This document shows positions 6,894-7,649 of a stretch of DNA of 7,649 nucleotides, piece after piece. Source of the stretch: Candidatus Falkowiibacteriota bacterium (lineage in GTDB: Bacteria; Patescibacteriota; Patescibacteriia; Patescibacteriales; UBA12465); the NCBI GenBank assembly GCA_903857815.1, contig CAIOGK010000026.1, forward strand, positions 1 through 7,649, in the 5' to 3' direction. Numbering within the stretch: the first letter of the stretch is position 1; each line of letters opens with the position of its first letter. Position numbers and translations under genes: made by a program. The notes below the pieces were generated by a model. It worked only from the letters and a program-made list of their open reading frames with translations. It was not told the DNA's origin and did not search any database.

Positions 6894-7649
6894 TTATTTT
6901 TGAAGTTTAAAATTAATATTAGCAACAAATTCTTCTCCGGGCCTTATTATTCTCGGATTATCTAGTAAGCCGTCCAAACCATTAATCATCGGTTCTATAC
7001 AGATAAAATCCTTCCCTGGTTGCGACCAAATCCAAATCTTTTTATATTCAACCGAAACATCCATAATAAGTTTTCCTAACCCAGGAATTTTTACTTTTAA
7101 AACTGCTTTTGGATTTTTTAATTTTGGGTTATCTAAATATAGAGTTCCGCCATTCAACCAAACCTCTTTTTTGTTTTCTGCATCTTCTCCACCCTCAAAA
7201 TCAAATTGAATATTATTTTTTTCTCCGTTTGGAACTTTAAAATAAGGATGAATACCCATCGAGACGGGTAACGGTATAACCGCTTCTTTATTTTCTACTT
7301 TAAAATTTAAATCAAAAGAGCCATCTTCTCCGAGCTCCCCTATTACCGAACAAGAAAAATTGTAAGGATAAATTATTCTTGTTTTTTCTGTAGATAATAA
7401 AGTTTCCCTGAAACCATTCTTGAAATTTTCTGATTTCCAAGTTAAATTCCTCGCAAAACCATGTTGTTTTAAACCAGGAAATTCTAAATTATCTCTCAAC
7501 GCCCCTGCATTGGGAAAAAGTATCGGGATACCACCCCGAACATTTTTTGTTAAGTCGTTAAAAGTTTCTTCATCAAAATACAAAATCTCCTGATTATTTA
7601 AGTTTAGAGAAGTAATAATTCCCCCGCGCTCAGAACAATACGATACTGA
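6894..7649 (-). CDS. Aldose 1-epimerase family protein, 5' end beyond the window
   Basis: Family members interconvert alpha and beta anomers of free or phosphorylated aldoses in the cytoplasm; substrates here cannot be assigned. The frame stays open from the stop codon to base 7649, giving 251 visible residues. The first in-frame start-like codon, TTG at 7581-7583, is more likely an internal leucine. The 22 codons upstream encode typical family sequence, including ERGGIITSLNL and NNQEILYFDEE, which match the N-terminal strands of the mutarotase fold. Other motifs are RGGIPILFPNAG, KQHGFARNLTW (His codon 7461-7463), GIHPYF with the likely catalytic histidine (7248-7250), and CIEPMINGLDGL with the likely catalytic glutamate (6993-6995). 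Family proteins are usually about 290-300 residues, so perhaps 30-45 residues are missing. The pattern recalls LacX-like or hexose-6-phosphate mutarotase relatives more than classical GalM. A 133-base gap without a convincing terminator leads to purL. Confidence 0.88.
   Translation of the reverse strand, partial: SVSYCSERGGIITSLNLNNQEILYFDEETFNDLTKNVRGGIPILFPNAGALRDNLEFPGLKQHGFARNLTWKSENFKNGFRETLLSTEKTRIIYPYNFSCSVIGELGEDGSFDLNFKVENKEAVIPLPVSMGIHPYFKVPNGEKNNIQFDFEGGEDAENKKEVWLNGGTLYLDNPKLKNPKAVLKVKIPGLGKLIMDVSVEYKKIWIWSQPGKDFICIEPMINGLDGLLDNPRIIRPGEEFVANINFKLQK

Noticed and set aside
84..7649. A functional gene system or island linking the five genes
   Set aside because: The genes serve unrelated housekeeping roles, are divided by a strong terminator and separate promoters, and no integrase, toxin, nuclease, repeat array or attachment site is present.

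Overview
The window looks bacterial: AT-rich, intron-free and densely packed, with every credible gene on the minus strand and short intergenic gaps. All five visible stop codons are TAA and the standard code fits. None of the four visible gene starts has a recognisable Shine-Dalgarno sequence. The mix of genes (compact Pif1-type helicase, YhhQ transporter, WrbA, aldose-epimerase-like protein, one-chain PurL) would fit a small-genome environmental bacterium. A Patescibacteria (CPR) lineage is one possibility, but this is inference and no marker gene is present to settle it.

Layout, read along the minus strand from the right edge. First is the 3' part of an aldose-1-epimerase-family gene that runs off the right edge (6894-7649). 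After a 133-base gap comes the long purL gene (2900-6760), which ends at a strong intrinsic terminator (2842-2878). Just past that terminator, a probable promoter (2814-2843) drives a Pif1-family helicase gene (1505-2806). The yhhQ-like transporter gene (810-1478) follows only 26 bases after the helicase stop, so the two are probably co-transcribed. wrbA (84-710) has its own candidate promoter and ends at a symmetric hairpin terminator (36-65). That terminator sits at the centre of a perfect 100-base palindrome abutting the left edge of the window.

The genes do not form one pathway. They cover purine synthesis (PurL), sugar anomer conversion (epimerase), DNA repair or replication (Pif1), uptake of a queuosine precursor (YhhQ) and quinone/redox stress defence (WrbA). 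There is no mobile element, RNA gene, CRISPR array or defence system that I can support.

Two observations deserve most attention. PurL has sequence signatures of the eukaryotic FGAM synthase (PFAS) type rather than the Escherichia or Bacteroides type. The perfect palindrome at the window edge mirrors the last codons of wrbA and is most simply an assembly fold-back at the terminator. I see no convincing undescribed system.
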